From Sympetrum striolatum (taxonomy: Eukaryota; Arthropoda; Insecta; Odonata; Libellulidae), in NCBI GenBank assembly GCA_947579665.1, contig CANPUZ010000059.1, forward strand, positions 186,001 through 250,000: DNA of 64,000 bases, given 5' to 3'. A model generated the notes under the pieces. The model did no database searches, was not told the DNA's origin, and saw nothing but the letters and a program-made list of their open reading frames with translations. This document shows, piece by piece, positions 1 through 13,000 of this stretch. The first letter of the stretch is position 1, and each line of letters opens with the position of its first letter. Both the position numbers and the translations under genes were made by a program.

Positions 1-3000
1 TAGCGAAATATCTATTTTTGTCCTCTATTCACTCGATTTTTTTCCTCATTTTACGACGAAATAACCGAAAAAAGGGACGAAAATGGATAATTTGAGCGAA
101 ATTTTTATTTTTTCCTCAATTTACTCGTTTTTCTTCATCATTTTATCACGAAATTACCGAAAAAATGGACGAAAACGGATAATTTTAGCGAAAATTTATT
201 TTTTTCCTCTATTTACTTGATTTTTTCCTCATTTAATGACCTAATTACCGAAAAAAGAGTAGAAAACGGATAATTTTTGCGAAATTCTATTTTTTCCTCT
301 ATTAACCCGTTTTTTTCCTCATTTTATGGCGAAATTACCGAAAAAAGGGACGAAAATGGATAATTTTAGCGAAATTTTTATTTTTTCCTCAATTTACTCG
401 TTTTTTTTCCTCATTTTATGACGAAATTACCGAAAAAAGGGACGAAAATGGATAATTTTAGCGAAATTTCAATTTTTTTCCTCGATTTACTCGTTTTTTT
501 TTCCTCATTTTACGACGAAATAACCGAAAAAAGGGACGAAAATGGATAATTTGAGCGAAATTTTTATTTTTTTCCTAAATTTACTCGTTTTTCTTCATCA
601 TTTTATCACGAAATTACCGAAAAAAAGGACGAAAATAGATAATTTTAGCGAAATTTTTATTTTTTCCTCAATTTACTCGTTTTTTTTCCTCATTTTATGA
701 CGAGATTACCGAAAAAAGGAACGAAAACGGATAATTTTAGCGAATTTTCTATTTTTTTCTCTATTTATTCGATTTTCCTCTATTTACTCGTTTTTTTTCC
801 TCATTTTATGACGAAATTACCGAAAAAAGGGACGAAAACGGATAATCTTAGCGAAATTTCTATATTTTCCTCAATTTGCTCGTTTTTTTTCCTCATTTTA
901 TTACGAAATTACCGATAAAATGGATGAAAACGGATAATTTTAGCGAAATTTTAATTTTTTTCCTCTATTTACTCGATATTTTTCCTCATTTTATGACGTT
1001 TTAACGAAAAAAGGGATGAAAACGGATAATTTTTGCGAAATTTCTATTTTTTCCTCTATTTACCCGTTTTTTTCCACATTTTATGGCGAAATTACCGAAA
1101 AAAGGGACGAAAATGGATAATTTTAGCGAAATTTTTATTTTTTCCTCAATTTACTCGTTTTTTTTTCCACATTTTATGACGAAATTACCAAAAAAAGGAA
1201 CGAAAACGGATAATTTTAGTGAAATTTCTATTTTTTTCTCTATTTATTCGATTTTCCTCTATTTACTCGTTTTTTTTCCTCATTTTATGACGAAATTACA
1301 GATAAAATGGACGAAAAGGGATAATTTTAGCGAAATTTTTATTTTTTTCCTCAATTTACTCGTTTTTCTTCATCATTTTATCACGAAATTAACAAAAAAA
1401 GGGACGACAACGGATAATTTTAACGAAATTTCTATTTTTTTCCTTTATTTACTCGATTTTTTTTCCACATTTTATGTCGAAATTAACGAATAAAGGGACA
1501 AAAACGGATAATTTTAGCGAAATTTTAATTTTTTTCCTCTATTTACTCGATATTTTTCCTCATTTTATGAAGTAATTAACGAAAAAAGGGATGAAAACGG
1601 ATAATTTTAGTGAAATTTCAATTTTTTTCTCTATTTACTCGTTTTTTTTCCTACTTTTATGGCGAAATTACCGAAAAAAGGGACGAAAACGGATAATTAT
1701 AGCGAAATTGTTATTTTATTCCTCAATTTACTCGTTTTTCTTCCTCATTTTATGACGAAATTACCAAAAAAGGGACGGTAACGGAAAATTTTATCAAAAT
1801 TTTTATTTTTTTCCTCAATTTACTCGTTTTTTTCCTCATTTTACGACGAAATTACCAAAAAAGGGACGGTAACGGATAATTTTAGCGAAATTTTTATTTT
1901 TTCCTCTATTTGCTCGTTTTTTTTTTCATTTGATGACGAAATTACCGAAAAAAGGGACGAAAACGGATAATTTTAGCGAAATTTCTATTTTTTTCCTCTA
2001 TTTGCTTGTTTTTTTTTTTCTTCATTATATGACGAAATTTCCGAAAAAAGGGACGAAAACGGATAATTTTTGCGAAATTTTTATTTTTTTCCTCAATTTA
2101 CTTGTTTTTCTTCATCATTTTATCACGAAATTACCGAAAAAAAGGACGATAACGGATAATTTTAGCGAAATTTCTATTTACCTCTATTTACCCGTTTTTT
2201 TCCTCATTTTATTACGAAATTACCGAAAAAAGGGCCGAAAACGGATAATTTTAACGAAATTTCTATTTTTCCTTTATTTACTCCATTTTTTCTCATTTTA
2301 TGACGAAATTACCGAAAAAAGGGTCGATATCGTATAATTTTAGCGAAATTTTTATTTTTTTTTCAATTTAGTCGTTTTTTTTCCTCATTTTATGTCGAAA
2401 TTAACGATAAAAAGGACGAACACGGATAATTTTTGCGAAATTTCTATTTTTTCCTCAATTTACTCGTTTTTTTCCTCATTTTATGACGAAATTACCGATA
2501 AAAGGGACGAAAACGGATAATTTTAGCGAAATTTTTATTTTTTTTCTCAATTTACTCGTTTTTTTCCTCATTTATGCCGAAAATACCAAAAAAAGGGACA
2601 AAAAAGGATAATTTTTGCGAAATTTCTATTTTTTTCCTCTATTTACTCGTTTTTTTCCTCATTTTATGACGAAATTACCGAAAAAAGGGACGAAAACGGA
2701 TAATTTTTGCGAAATTTCTATTTTTTCCTCGATTTACTCGATTTTTTCTCATTTTATGACGAAATTACCGAAAAAAGGGATGAAAACGGGTAATTTTAGT
2801 AAAATTTTTATTTTCTACCTCAATTTACACGTTTTTTTACCTTTTTTTATGACGAAATTACCGAAAAAAGGGACGATAACGGATAATTTTATCGAAATTT
2901 TTATTTTTTTCCCCTATGTGCTCGTTTTTTTTTCCTCATTTTATGACGATTTTACCAAAAAAAGGGACGAAAACGGATAAATTTATCGAAATTTTTATTT

Positions 3001-3858
3001 CTTTCCTCTATTTGCTCGTTTTTTTTATTTCATGACGAAATTACCGAAAAAAGGGACGAAGACGGATAATTTTAGCGAAATTTCTATTTTTTTCCTCTAT
3101 TTGCTCGTTTTTTTTCTTCATTTTATCACGAAATTACCGAAAAAAGGGACGAAAACGGGTAATTTTAGCGAAATTTCTATTTTTTCCTCTATTAACTCGT
3201 TTTTTTCCTCATTTTTTATCGAAATTACCGAAAAAAGGGACGAAAACGGTTAATTTATCGAAATTTTTATTTTTTTCCTCTATTTAGTCGTTTTTTTTCC
3301 TCATTTTATGACGAAATTACCGAACAAAGGGACGAAAATGGATAATTTTAGCGAAATTTCAATTTTTTTCCTCTATTTACTCGTTTTTTTTCATCAATTT
3401 ATGACGAAATTACCGAAAAAAGGGACGATAACGGATAATTTTAGCGAAATTTCTATTTTTGTCCTCTATTCACTCGATTTTTTTCCTCATTTTACGACGA
3501 AATAACCGAAAAAAGGGACGAAAATGGATAATTTGAGCGAAATTTTTATTTTTTCCTCAATTTACTCGTTTTTCTTCATCATTTTATCACGAAATTACCG
3601 AAAAAATGGACGAAAACGGATAATTTTAGCGAAAATTTATTTTTTTCCTCTATTTACTTGATTTTTTCCTCATTTAATGACGTAATTACCGAAAAAAGAG
3701 TAGAAAACGGATAATTTTTGCGAAATTCTATTTTTTCCTCTATTTACCCGTTTTTTTCCTCATTTTATGGCGAAATTACCGAAAAAAGGGACGAAAATGG
3801 ATAATTTTAGCGAAATTTTTATTTTTTCCTCAATTTACTCGTTTTTTTTCCTCATTTT
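1..3858 (+). repeat. Divergent leftmost satellite block
   Basis: Mixed monomers with more private substitutions than the blocks to the right (for example GACGTTTTAACG near 996, ATCAAAATT near 1793 and GATATCGTATAA near 2325). Bases 1 to about 480 match 3442 to about 3925 (shift 3441). The segment from about 1930 to 2560 resembles about 10.1-10.6 kb and 13.4-14.0 kb. A 111-bp variant starts at 697. No gene or foreign insertion was seen. The irregularity suggests this side is less recently homogenised. Confidence 0.75.
697..807 (+). repeat. 111-bp variant monomer with internal 18-bp duplication
   Basis: The pyrimidine half holds two consecutive versions of the same module, TCTCTATTTATTCGATTTT followed by CCTCTATTTACTCGTTTT. 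This makes the monomer about 18-20 bp longer than usual. The variant recurs as a landmark, with monomer starts at 4412, 5443, 7302, 11298, 21064, 29051, 34669, 44630, 45778, 46165, 47475, 48964, 61124 and 62661, among others. The shared internal structure points to one origin followed by spread as part of larger units. Confidence 0.88.
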
Positions 3859-3951
3859 ATGACGAAATTACCGAAAAAAGGGACGAAAATGGATAATTTT
3901 AGCGAAATTTCAATTTTTTTCCTTGATTTACTCGTTTTTTTTCCTCATTTT
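3859..3951 (+). repeat. Example 93-bp monomer
   Basis: A representative long-form monomer, more common in the first 15 kb. It has longer T-runs and a TTGATTTACTCG variant of the pyrimidine half, giving 93 bp (31 codons). It is followed by two more 93-bp monomers starting at about 3952 and 4045. The mixture of 90/93-bp (frame-keeping) and 91/92-bp (frame-shifting) monomers sets where the spurious open frames begin and end. Confidence 0.88.
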
Positions 3952-5660
3952 ACGACGAAATTACCGAAAAAAGGGACGATAACGGATAATTTTAGCGAAA
4001 TTTCTATTTTTGTCCTCTATTTACTCGATTTTTTTCCTCATTTTACGACGAAATAACCGAAAAAAGGGACGAAAATGGATAATTTGAGCGAAATTTTTAT
4101 TTTTTTTCTCAATTTACTCGTTTTTCTTCATCATTTTATCACGAAATTACCGAAAAAATGGACGAAAACGGATAATTTTAGCAAAAATTTATTTTTTTCC
4201 TCTATTTACTCGATTTTTTCCTCATTTAATGACGTAATTACCGAAAAAAGAGTAGAAAACGGATAATTTTTTGCGAAATTCTATTTTTTCCTCTATTTAC
4301 CCGTTTTTTTCCTCATTTTATGGCGAAATTACCGAAAAAAGGGACGAAAATGGATAATTTTAGCGAAATTTTAATTTTTTCCTCAATTTACTCGTTTTTT
4401 TTCCTCATTTTATGACGAGATTACCGAAAAAAGGAACGAAAACGGATAATTTTAGCGAAATTTCTATTTATTTCTCTATTTATTCGATTTTCCTCTATTT
4501 ACTCGTTCTTTTTCCTCATTTTATGACGAAATTACCGAAAAAAGGGACGAAAACGGATAATTTTAGCGAAATTTCTATATTTTCCTCAATTTGCTCGTTT
4601 TTTTTCCTCATTTTATGACGAAATTACCGAAAAAATGGACGAAAACGGATAATTTTAGCGAAAATTTATTTTTTTCCTCTATTTACTTGATTTTTTCCTC
4701 ATTTAATGACGTAATTTTCGAAAAAAGAGTAGAAAACGGATAATTTTTGCGAAATTCTATTTTTTCCTCTATTTACCCGTTTTTTTCCTCATTTTATGGC
4801 GAAATTACCGAAAAAAGGGACGAAAATGGATAATTTTAGCGAAATTTTTATTTTTTCCTCAATTTACTCGTTTTTTTTCCTCATTTTATGACGAAATTAC
4901 CGAAAAAAGGGACGAAAATGGATAATTTTAGCGAAATTTCAATTTTTTTCCTTGATTTACTCGTTTTTTTTTCCTCATTTTACGACGAAATTACCGAAAA
5001 AAGGGACGATAACGGATAATTTTAGCGAAATTTCTATTTTTGTCCTCTATTTACTCGATTTTTTTCCTCATTTTACGACGAAATAACCGAAAAAAGGGAC
5101 GAAAATGGATAATTTGAGCGAAATTTTTATTTTTTTTCTCAATTTACTCGTTTTTCTTCATCATTTTATCACGAAATTACCGAAAAAATGGACGAAAACG
5201 GATAATTTTAGCAAAAATTTATTTTTTTCCTCTATTTACTCGATTTTTTCCTCATTTAATGACGTAATTACCGAAAAAAGAGTAGAAAACGGATAATTTT
5301 TTGCGAAATTCTATTTTTTCCTCTATTTACCCCGTTTTTTTCCTCATTTTATGGCGAAATTACCGAAAAAAGGGACGAAAATGGATAATTTTAGCGAAAT
5401 TTTAATTTTTTCCTCAATTTACTCGTTTTTTTTCCTCATTTTATGACGAGATTACCGAAAAAAGGAACGAAAACGGATAATTTTAGCGAAATTTCTATTT
5501 TTTTCTCTATTTATTCGATTTTCCTCTATTTACTCGTTCTTTTTCCTCATTTTATGACGAAATTACCGAAAAAAGGGACGAAAACGGATAATTTTAGCGA
5601 AATTTCTATATTTTCCTCAATTTGCTCGTTTTTTTTCCTCATTTTATGACGAAATTACCG
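3859..5660 (+). repeat. 1030-bp tandem unit (one full and one partial copy)
   Basis: Copy 1 starts at 3859 and copy 2 at 4889. Landmarks are offset by 1030-1031 bp: the GATAATTTGAGCG monomer at 4075 recurs at 5105, and the 111-bp variant at 4412 recurs at 5443. Correspondence is close up to about 5.66 kb. There copy 2 enters a GATAAAATGGATG monomer, whereas copy 1 had GAAAAAATGGACG. The unit is about 11 monomers of about 93 bp. Confidence 0.82.
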
Positions 5661-8600
5661 ATAAAATGGATGAAAACGGATAATTTTAGCGAAATTTTAA
5701 TTTTTTTCCTCTATTTACTCGATATTTTTCCTCATTTTATGACGTAATTACCGAAAAAAGGGATGAAAACGGATAATTTTTGCGAAATTTCCATTTTTTT
5801 CTCTATTTACCCGTTTTTTTCCACATTTTATGGCGAAATTACCGAAAAAAGGGACGAAAATGGATAATTTTAGCGAAATTTTTATTTTTTTCCTCAATTT
5901 ACTCGTTTTTCTTCATCATTTTATCACGAAATTACCAAAAAAAAGGGACGACAACGGATAATTTTAACGAAATTTCTATTTTTTTCCTTTATTTACTCGA
6001 TTTTTTTCCACATTTTATGTCGAAATTACCGAATAAAGGGACAAAAACGGATAATTTTAGCGCAATTTTAATTTTTTTCCTCTATTTACTCGATATTTTT
6101 CCTCATTTTATGAAGTAATTACCGAAAAAAGGGATTTAAACGGATAATTTTAGTGAAATTTCAATTTTTATCTCTATTTACTCGTTTTTTTCCTACTTTT
6201 ATGGCGAAATTACCGAAAAAATGGACGAAAACGGATAATTATAGCGAAACTTCTCTTTTTTACTCTATTTACTCGTTTTTCTTCCTCATTTTATGACGAA
6301 ATTACCGAAAAAAGGGACGAAAACGGATAATTTTAGCGAAATTTCTATTTTTTCCTCAATTTACTCGTTTTCTTCATCATTTGATCACGAAATTACCGAG
6401 AAAAGGGACGAAAACGGATAATTTTAGCGAAATTTCTATTTTTTTCCTCAATTTACTCGTTTTTCTTCATCATTTTATCAAGAAATTACCGAAAAAATGG
6501 ACGAAAACGGATAATTTTAGCGAAAATTTATTTTTTTCCTCTATTTACTTGATTTTTTCCTCATTTAATGACGTAATTACCGAAAAAAGAGTAGAAAACG
6601 GATAATTTTTGCGAAATTCTATTTTTTCCTCTATTTACCCGTTTTTCTCCTCATTTTATGGCGAAATTACCGAAAAAAGGGACGAAAATGGATAATTTTA
6701 GCGAAATTTTTATTTTTTCCTCAATTTACTCGTTTTTTTTCCTCATTTTATGACGAAATTACCGAAAAAAGGGACGAAAATGGATAATTTTAGCGAAATT
6801 TCAATTTTTTTCCTCGATTTACCCCTTTTTTTTCCTCATTTTACGACGAAATTACCGAAAAAAGGGACGATAACGGATAATTTTAGCGAAATTTCTATTT
6901 TTGTCCTCTATTTACTCGATTTTTTTCCTCATTTTACGACGAAATAACCGAAAAAAGGGACGAAAATGGATAATTTGAGCGAAATTTTTATTTTTTTCCT
7001 CAATTTACTCGTTTTTCTTCATCATTTTATCACGAAATTACCGAAAAAATGGACGAAAACGGATAATTTTAGCAAAAATTTATTTTTTTCCTCTATTTAC
7101 TCGATTTTTTCCTCATTTAATGACGTAATTACCGAAAAAAGAGTAGAAAACGGATAATTTTTTGCGAAATTCTATTTTTTCCTCTATTTACCCGTTTTTT
7201 CCTCATTTTATGGCGAAATTACCGAAAAAAGGGACGAAAATGGATAATTTTAGCGAAATTTTAATTTTTTCCTCAATTTACTCGTTTTTTTTCCTCATTT
7301 TATGACGAGATTACCGAAAAAAGGAACGAAAACGGATAATTTTAGCGAAATTTCTATTTTTTTCTCTATTTATTCGATTTTCCTCTATTTACTCGTTCTT
7401 TTTCCTCATTTTATGACGAAATTACCGAAAAAAGGGACGAAAACGGATAATTTTAGCGAAATTTCTATATTTTCCTCAATTTGCTCGTTTTTTTTCCTCA
7501 TTTTATGACGAAATTACCGATAAAATGGATGAAAACGGATAATTTTAGCGAAATTTTAATTTTTTTCCTCTATTTACTCGATATTTTTCCTCATTTTATG
7601 ACGTAATTACCGAAAAAAGGGATGAAAACGGATAATTTTTGCGAAATTTTTATTTTTTTCCTCAATTTACTCGTTTTTCTTCATCATTTTATCACGAAAT
7701 TACCAAAAAAAAGGGACGACAACGGATAATTTTAACGAAATTTTTATTTTTTTCCTTTATTTACTCGATTTTTTTCCACATTTTATGTCGAAATTACCGA
7801 ATAAAGGGACAAAAACGGATAATTTTAGCGCAATTTTAATTTTTTTCCTCTATTTACTCGATATTTTTCCTCATTTTATGAAGTAATTACCGAAAAAAGG
7901 GATTTAAACGGATAATTTTAGTGAAATTTCAATTTTTATCTCTATTTACTCGCTTTTTTCCTACTTTTATGGCGAAATTACCGAAAAAAGGGACGAAAAC
8001 GGATAATTATAGCGAAACTTCTCTTTTTTACTCTATTTACTCGTTTTTCTTCCTCATTTTATGACGAAATTACCGAAAAAAGGGACGAAAACGGATAATT
8101 TTAGCGAAATTTCTATTTAATCCTCAATTTACTCGTTTTCTTCATCATTTGATCACGAAATTACCGAAAAAAGGGACGAAAACGGATAATTTTAGCGAAA
8201 TTTCTATTTTTTTCCTTAATTTACTCGTTTTTCTTCATCATTTTATAACGAAATTACCGAAAAAATGGACGAAAACGGATAATTTTAGCGAAAATTTATT
8301 TTTTTCCTCTATTTACTTGATTTTTTCCTCATTTAATGACGTAATTACCGAAAAAAGAGTAGAAAACGGATAATTTTTGCGAAATTCTATTTTTTCCTCT
8401 ATTTACCCGTTTTTTTCCTCATTTTATGGCGAAATTACCGAAAAAAGGGACGAAAATGGATAATTTTAGCGAAATTTTTATTTTTTCCTCAATTTACTCG
8501 TTTTTTTCCTCATTTTATGACGAAATTACTGAAAAAAGGGACGAAAATGGATAATTTTAGCGAAATTTCAATTTTTTTCCTCTATTTACTCGTTTTTTTT

Positions 8601-9800
8601 TTCCTCATTTTATGACGAAATTACCGAAAAAAGGGACGATAACGGATAATTTTAGCGAAATTTCTATTTTTGTCCTCTATTTACTCGATTTTTTTCCTCA
8701 TTTTACGACGAAATAACCGAAAAAAGGGACGAAAATGGATAATTTGTGCGAAATTTTTATTTTTTTCCTCAATTTACTCGTTTTTCTTCATCATTTTATC
8801 ACGAAATTACCGAAAAAATGGACGAAAACGGATAATTTTAGCGAAAATTTATTTTTTTCCTCTATTTACTCGATTTTTTCCTCATTTAATGACGTAATTA
8901 CCGAAAAAAGAGTAGAAAACGGATAATTTTTGCGAAATTCTATTTTTTCCTCTATTTACCCGTTTTTTTTCCTCATTTTATGGCGAAATTACCGAAAAAA
9001 GGGACGAAAATGGATAATTTTAGCGAAATTTTTATTTTTTCCTCAATTTACTCGTTTTTCCTCTATTTACTCGTTCTTTTTCCTCATTTTATGACGAAAT
9101 TACCGAAAAAAGGGACGAGAACGGATAATTTTAGCGAAATTTCTATATTTTCCTCAATTTGCTCGTTTTTTTTTCCTCATTTTATGACGAAATTACCGAT
9201 AAAATGGATGAAAACGGATAATTTTAGCGAAATTTTAATTTTTTTCCTCTATTTACTCGATATTTTTCCTCATTTTTAGACGTAATTACCGAAAAAAGGG
9301 ATGAAAACGGATAATTTTTGCGAAATTTCTATTTTTTCCTCTATTTACCCGTTTTTTCCACATTTTATGGCGAAATTACCGAAAAAAGGGACGAAAATGG
9401 ATAATTTTAGCGAAATTTTTATTTTTTTCCTCAATTTACTCGTTTTTCTTCATCATTTTATCACGAAATTACCAAAAAAAAGGGACGACAACGGATAATT
9501 TTAACGAAATTTCTATTTTTTTCCTTTATTTACTCGATTTTTTTCCACATTTTATGTCGAAATTACCGAATAAAGGGACAAAAACGGATAATTTTAGCGC
9601 AATTTTAATTTTTTTTCTCTATTTACTCGTTTTTTTCCTACTTTTATGGCGAAATTACCGAAAAAAGGGACGAAAACGGATAATTATAGCGAAACTTCTC
9701 TTTTTTACTCTATTTACTCGTTTTTCTTCCTCATTTTATGACGAAATAACCGAAAAAAGGGACGAAAACGGATAATTTTAGCGAAATTTCTATTTTTTCC
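4889..9800 (+). repeat. About 1.77-1.86-kb tandem units, three copies
   Basis: Starts are at about 4889, 6750 and 8517. The offset from copy 1 to copy 2 is 1861 bp up to about 5.7 kb, then 1768 bp (for example 6381 to 8149, and GGGATTTAAACGG at 6131 to 7899). Copy 2 therefore lacks one 93-bp monomer that copy 1 has around 5780-5875. Copy 3 is less faithful: its segment at 9.0-9.1 kb joins two monomers into a shortened form. Copy 1 of this unit is also copy 2 of the 1030-bp unit, so the duplications are nested. Confidence 0.78.
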
Positions 9801-10014
9801 TCAATTTACTCGTTTTCTTCATCATTTTATCACGAAATTACCGAAAAAAGGGACGAAAACGGACAATTTAATCGAAATTTTTATTTTTTTCCTCAATTTA
9901 CTCGTTTTTTTCCTCATTTTATGACGGAATTACCGAAAAAAGGGACGATAACGGATAATTTTAGTGAAATTTCTATTTTTTCCTCTATTTACTCGTTTTT
10001 TTTTCCTCATTTAA

Positions 10015-13000
10015 TGTCGAAATTACCGAAAAAAAGGAACGAAAACGGATAATTTAATCGAAAGTTTTATTTTTTCCTCTATTTGCTCGTTTTTTTTTTC
10101 ATTTCATGACGAAATTACCGAAAAAAGGGACGAAAACGGATAATTTTAGCGAAATTTCTATTTTTTTCCTCTGTTTGCTTGTTTTTTTTTCTTCATTATA
10201 TGACGAAATTTCCGAAAAAAGGGACGAAAACGGATAATTTTTGCGAAATTTTTATTTTTTTCCTCAATTTACTCGTTTTTCTTCATCATTTTATCACGAA
10301 ATTACCGAAAAAAGGGACGATAACGGATAATTTTAGCGAAATTTCTATTTACCTCTATTTACCCGTTTTTTTCCTCATTTTATGACGAAATTACCGAAAA
10401 AAGGGCTGAAAACGGATAATTTTAACGAAATTTCTATTTTTTCCTTTATTTACTCCATTTTTTCTCATTTTATGACGAAATTACCGAAAAAAGGGTCGAT
10501 ATCGGATAATTTTAGCGAAATTTTTATTTTTTTTTCAATTTAGTCATTTTTTTTCCTCATTTTATGTCGAAAATAACGTTAAAAAGGACGAAAACGGATA
10601 ATTTTTGCGAAATTTCTATTTTTCCTCTATTAACTCGTTTTTTTCCTCATTTTATATCGAAATTACCGAAAAAAGGGACGAAAACGGATAATTTTATCGA
10701 AATGTTTATTTTTTTCCTCTATTTAGTCGCTTTTTTTCCTCATTTTAAGACGAACTTACCGAAAAAAGGTACGAAAATGGATAATTTTAGCGAAATTTCA
10801 ATTTTTTTCCTCTATTTACTCGTTTTTTTTCCTCATTTTATGACGAAATTACCGAAAAAAGGGACGATAACGGATAATTTTAGCGAAATTTCTATTTTTG
10901 TCCTCTATTTACTCGATTTTTTTCCTCATTTTACGACGAAATAACCGAAAAAAGGGACGAAAATGGATAATTTGAGCGAAATTTTTATTTTTTCCTCTAT
11001 TTACTCGATTTTCTTCATCATTTTATCAAGAAATTACCGAAAAAATGGACGAAAACGGAAAACTTTAGCGAAAATTTATTTTTTCCTCTATTTACTCGAT
11101 TTTTTCCTCATTTAATGACGTAATTACCGAAAAAAGGGTTGAAAACGGATAATTTTTGCGAAATTTCTATTTTTTCCTCTATTTACCCGTTTTTTTCCAC
11201 ATTTTAATGCAAAATTACCGAAAAAAGGGACGAAAATGGATAATTTTAGCGAAATTTTTATTTTTTCCTCAATTTACTCGTTTTTTTTCCTCATTTTATG
11301 ACGAAATTACCAAAAAAAGGAACGAAAACGGATAATTTTAGCGAAATTTCTATTTTTTTCTCTATTTATTTGATTTTCCTCTATTTACTCGTTTTTTTTC
11401 CTCTTTTTATGACGAAATTACAGATAAAATGGACGAAAAGGGATAATTTTAGCGAAATTTTTATTTTTTTCCTCAATTTACTCGTTTTTCTTCATCATTT
11501 TATCACGAAATTACCAAAAAAAGGGACGACAACGGATAATTTTAACGAAATTTCTATTTTTTTTCCTTTATTTACTCGATTTTTTTTCCAAATTTTATGT
11601 CGAAATTACCGAATGAAGGGACAAAAACGGATAATTTTAGCGAAATTTTAATTTTTTTCCTCTATTTACTCGATATTTTTCCTCATTTTATGAAGTAATT
11701 ACCGAAAAAAGGGATGAAAACGGATAATTTTAGTGAAATTTCAATTTTTTTCTCTATTTACTCGTTTTTTTCCTACTTTTATGGCGAAATTACCGAAAAA
11801 AGGGACGAAAACGGATAATTATAGCGAAATTTTTATTTTATTCCTCAATTTACTCGCTTTTTTTTCCTCAATTTTTGACGAAATTACCGAAAAAAGGGAC
11901 GAAAACGGATAATTTTAGCGAAACTTCTCTTTTTTACTCTATTTACTCGTTTTTCTTCCTCATTTTATGACGAAATTACCGTAAAAAGGGACGAAAACGG
12001 ATAATTTTAGCGAAATTTCTATTATTTCCTCAATTTACTCGTTTTCTTCATCATTTTATCACGAAATTACCGAAAAAAGGTACGAAAACGGATAATTTTA
12101 GCGATATTTTTAATTTTTTCCTCTATTTACTCGATTTTTTTCTTCATTTTATGACGAAATTACCGAAAAAAGGGACGAAAACGGATAATTTTAGCGAAAC
12201 ATCTCTTTTTTACTCTATTTACTCGTTTTTCTTCCTCATTTTATCACGAAATTACCGAAAAAAGGGACGAAAACGGATAATTTTATCGAAATTACTATTT
12301 TTTTCCTCTATTTGCTCGTTTTTTTTCTTCATTTTATCACGAAATTACCGAAAAAAGGGACGAAATCGGATAATTTTAGCGAAATTTCTATTTTTTCCTC
12401 TATTTACCCGTTTTTTCCTCATTTTATGACTAAATTACCGAAAAAAGGGCCGAAAACGGATAATTTTAGCGAAATTTCTATATTTTCCTTTATTTACTCC
12501 ATTTTTTCTCATTTTATGACGAAATTACCGAAAAAAGGGTCGATATCGGATAATTTTAGCGAAATTTCTATTTTTTCCTCTATTTACTCGTCCTTTTTCC
12601 TCATTTTATGACGAAATAACCGAAAAAATGGCCTAAAACAGATAATTTTCGAGAAATTTCTATTTTTCCTCTATTTACTCGTTTTTTTTCCTCATTATAT
12701 GACGAAATTACAGAAAAAAGGGCCGAAAACAGATAATTTTAGCGAAATTTTTATTTTTTTTTCCTCTATTTACTCGTTTTTTTTCCTCATTTTATGACGA
12801 TTTTACCAAAAAAAGGGACGAAAACGGATAATTTTAGCGAAATTTCTATTTTTTCCTCTATTAACTCGTTTTTTCCTTATCTTATGACGAAATTACCGAA
12901 AAAAGGGACGAAAACGGATAATTTTAGCGAAATTTCTATTTTTTCCTCAATTTGCTCGTTTTTTTTCCTCATTTTATGAAGAAATTACCGAAAAAAGGGA

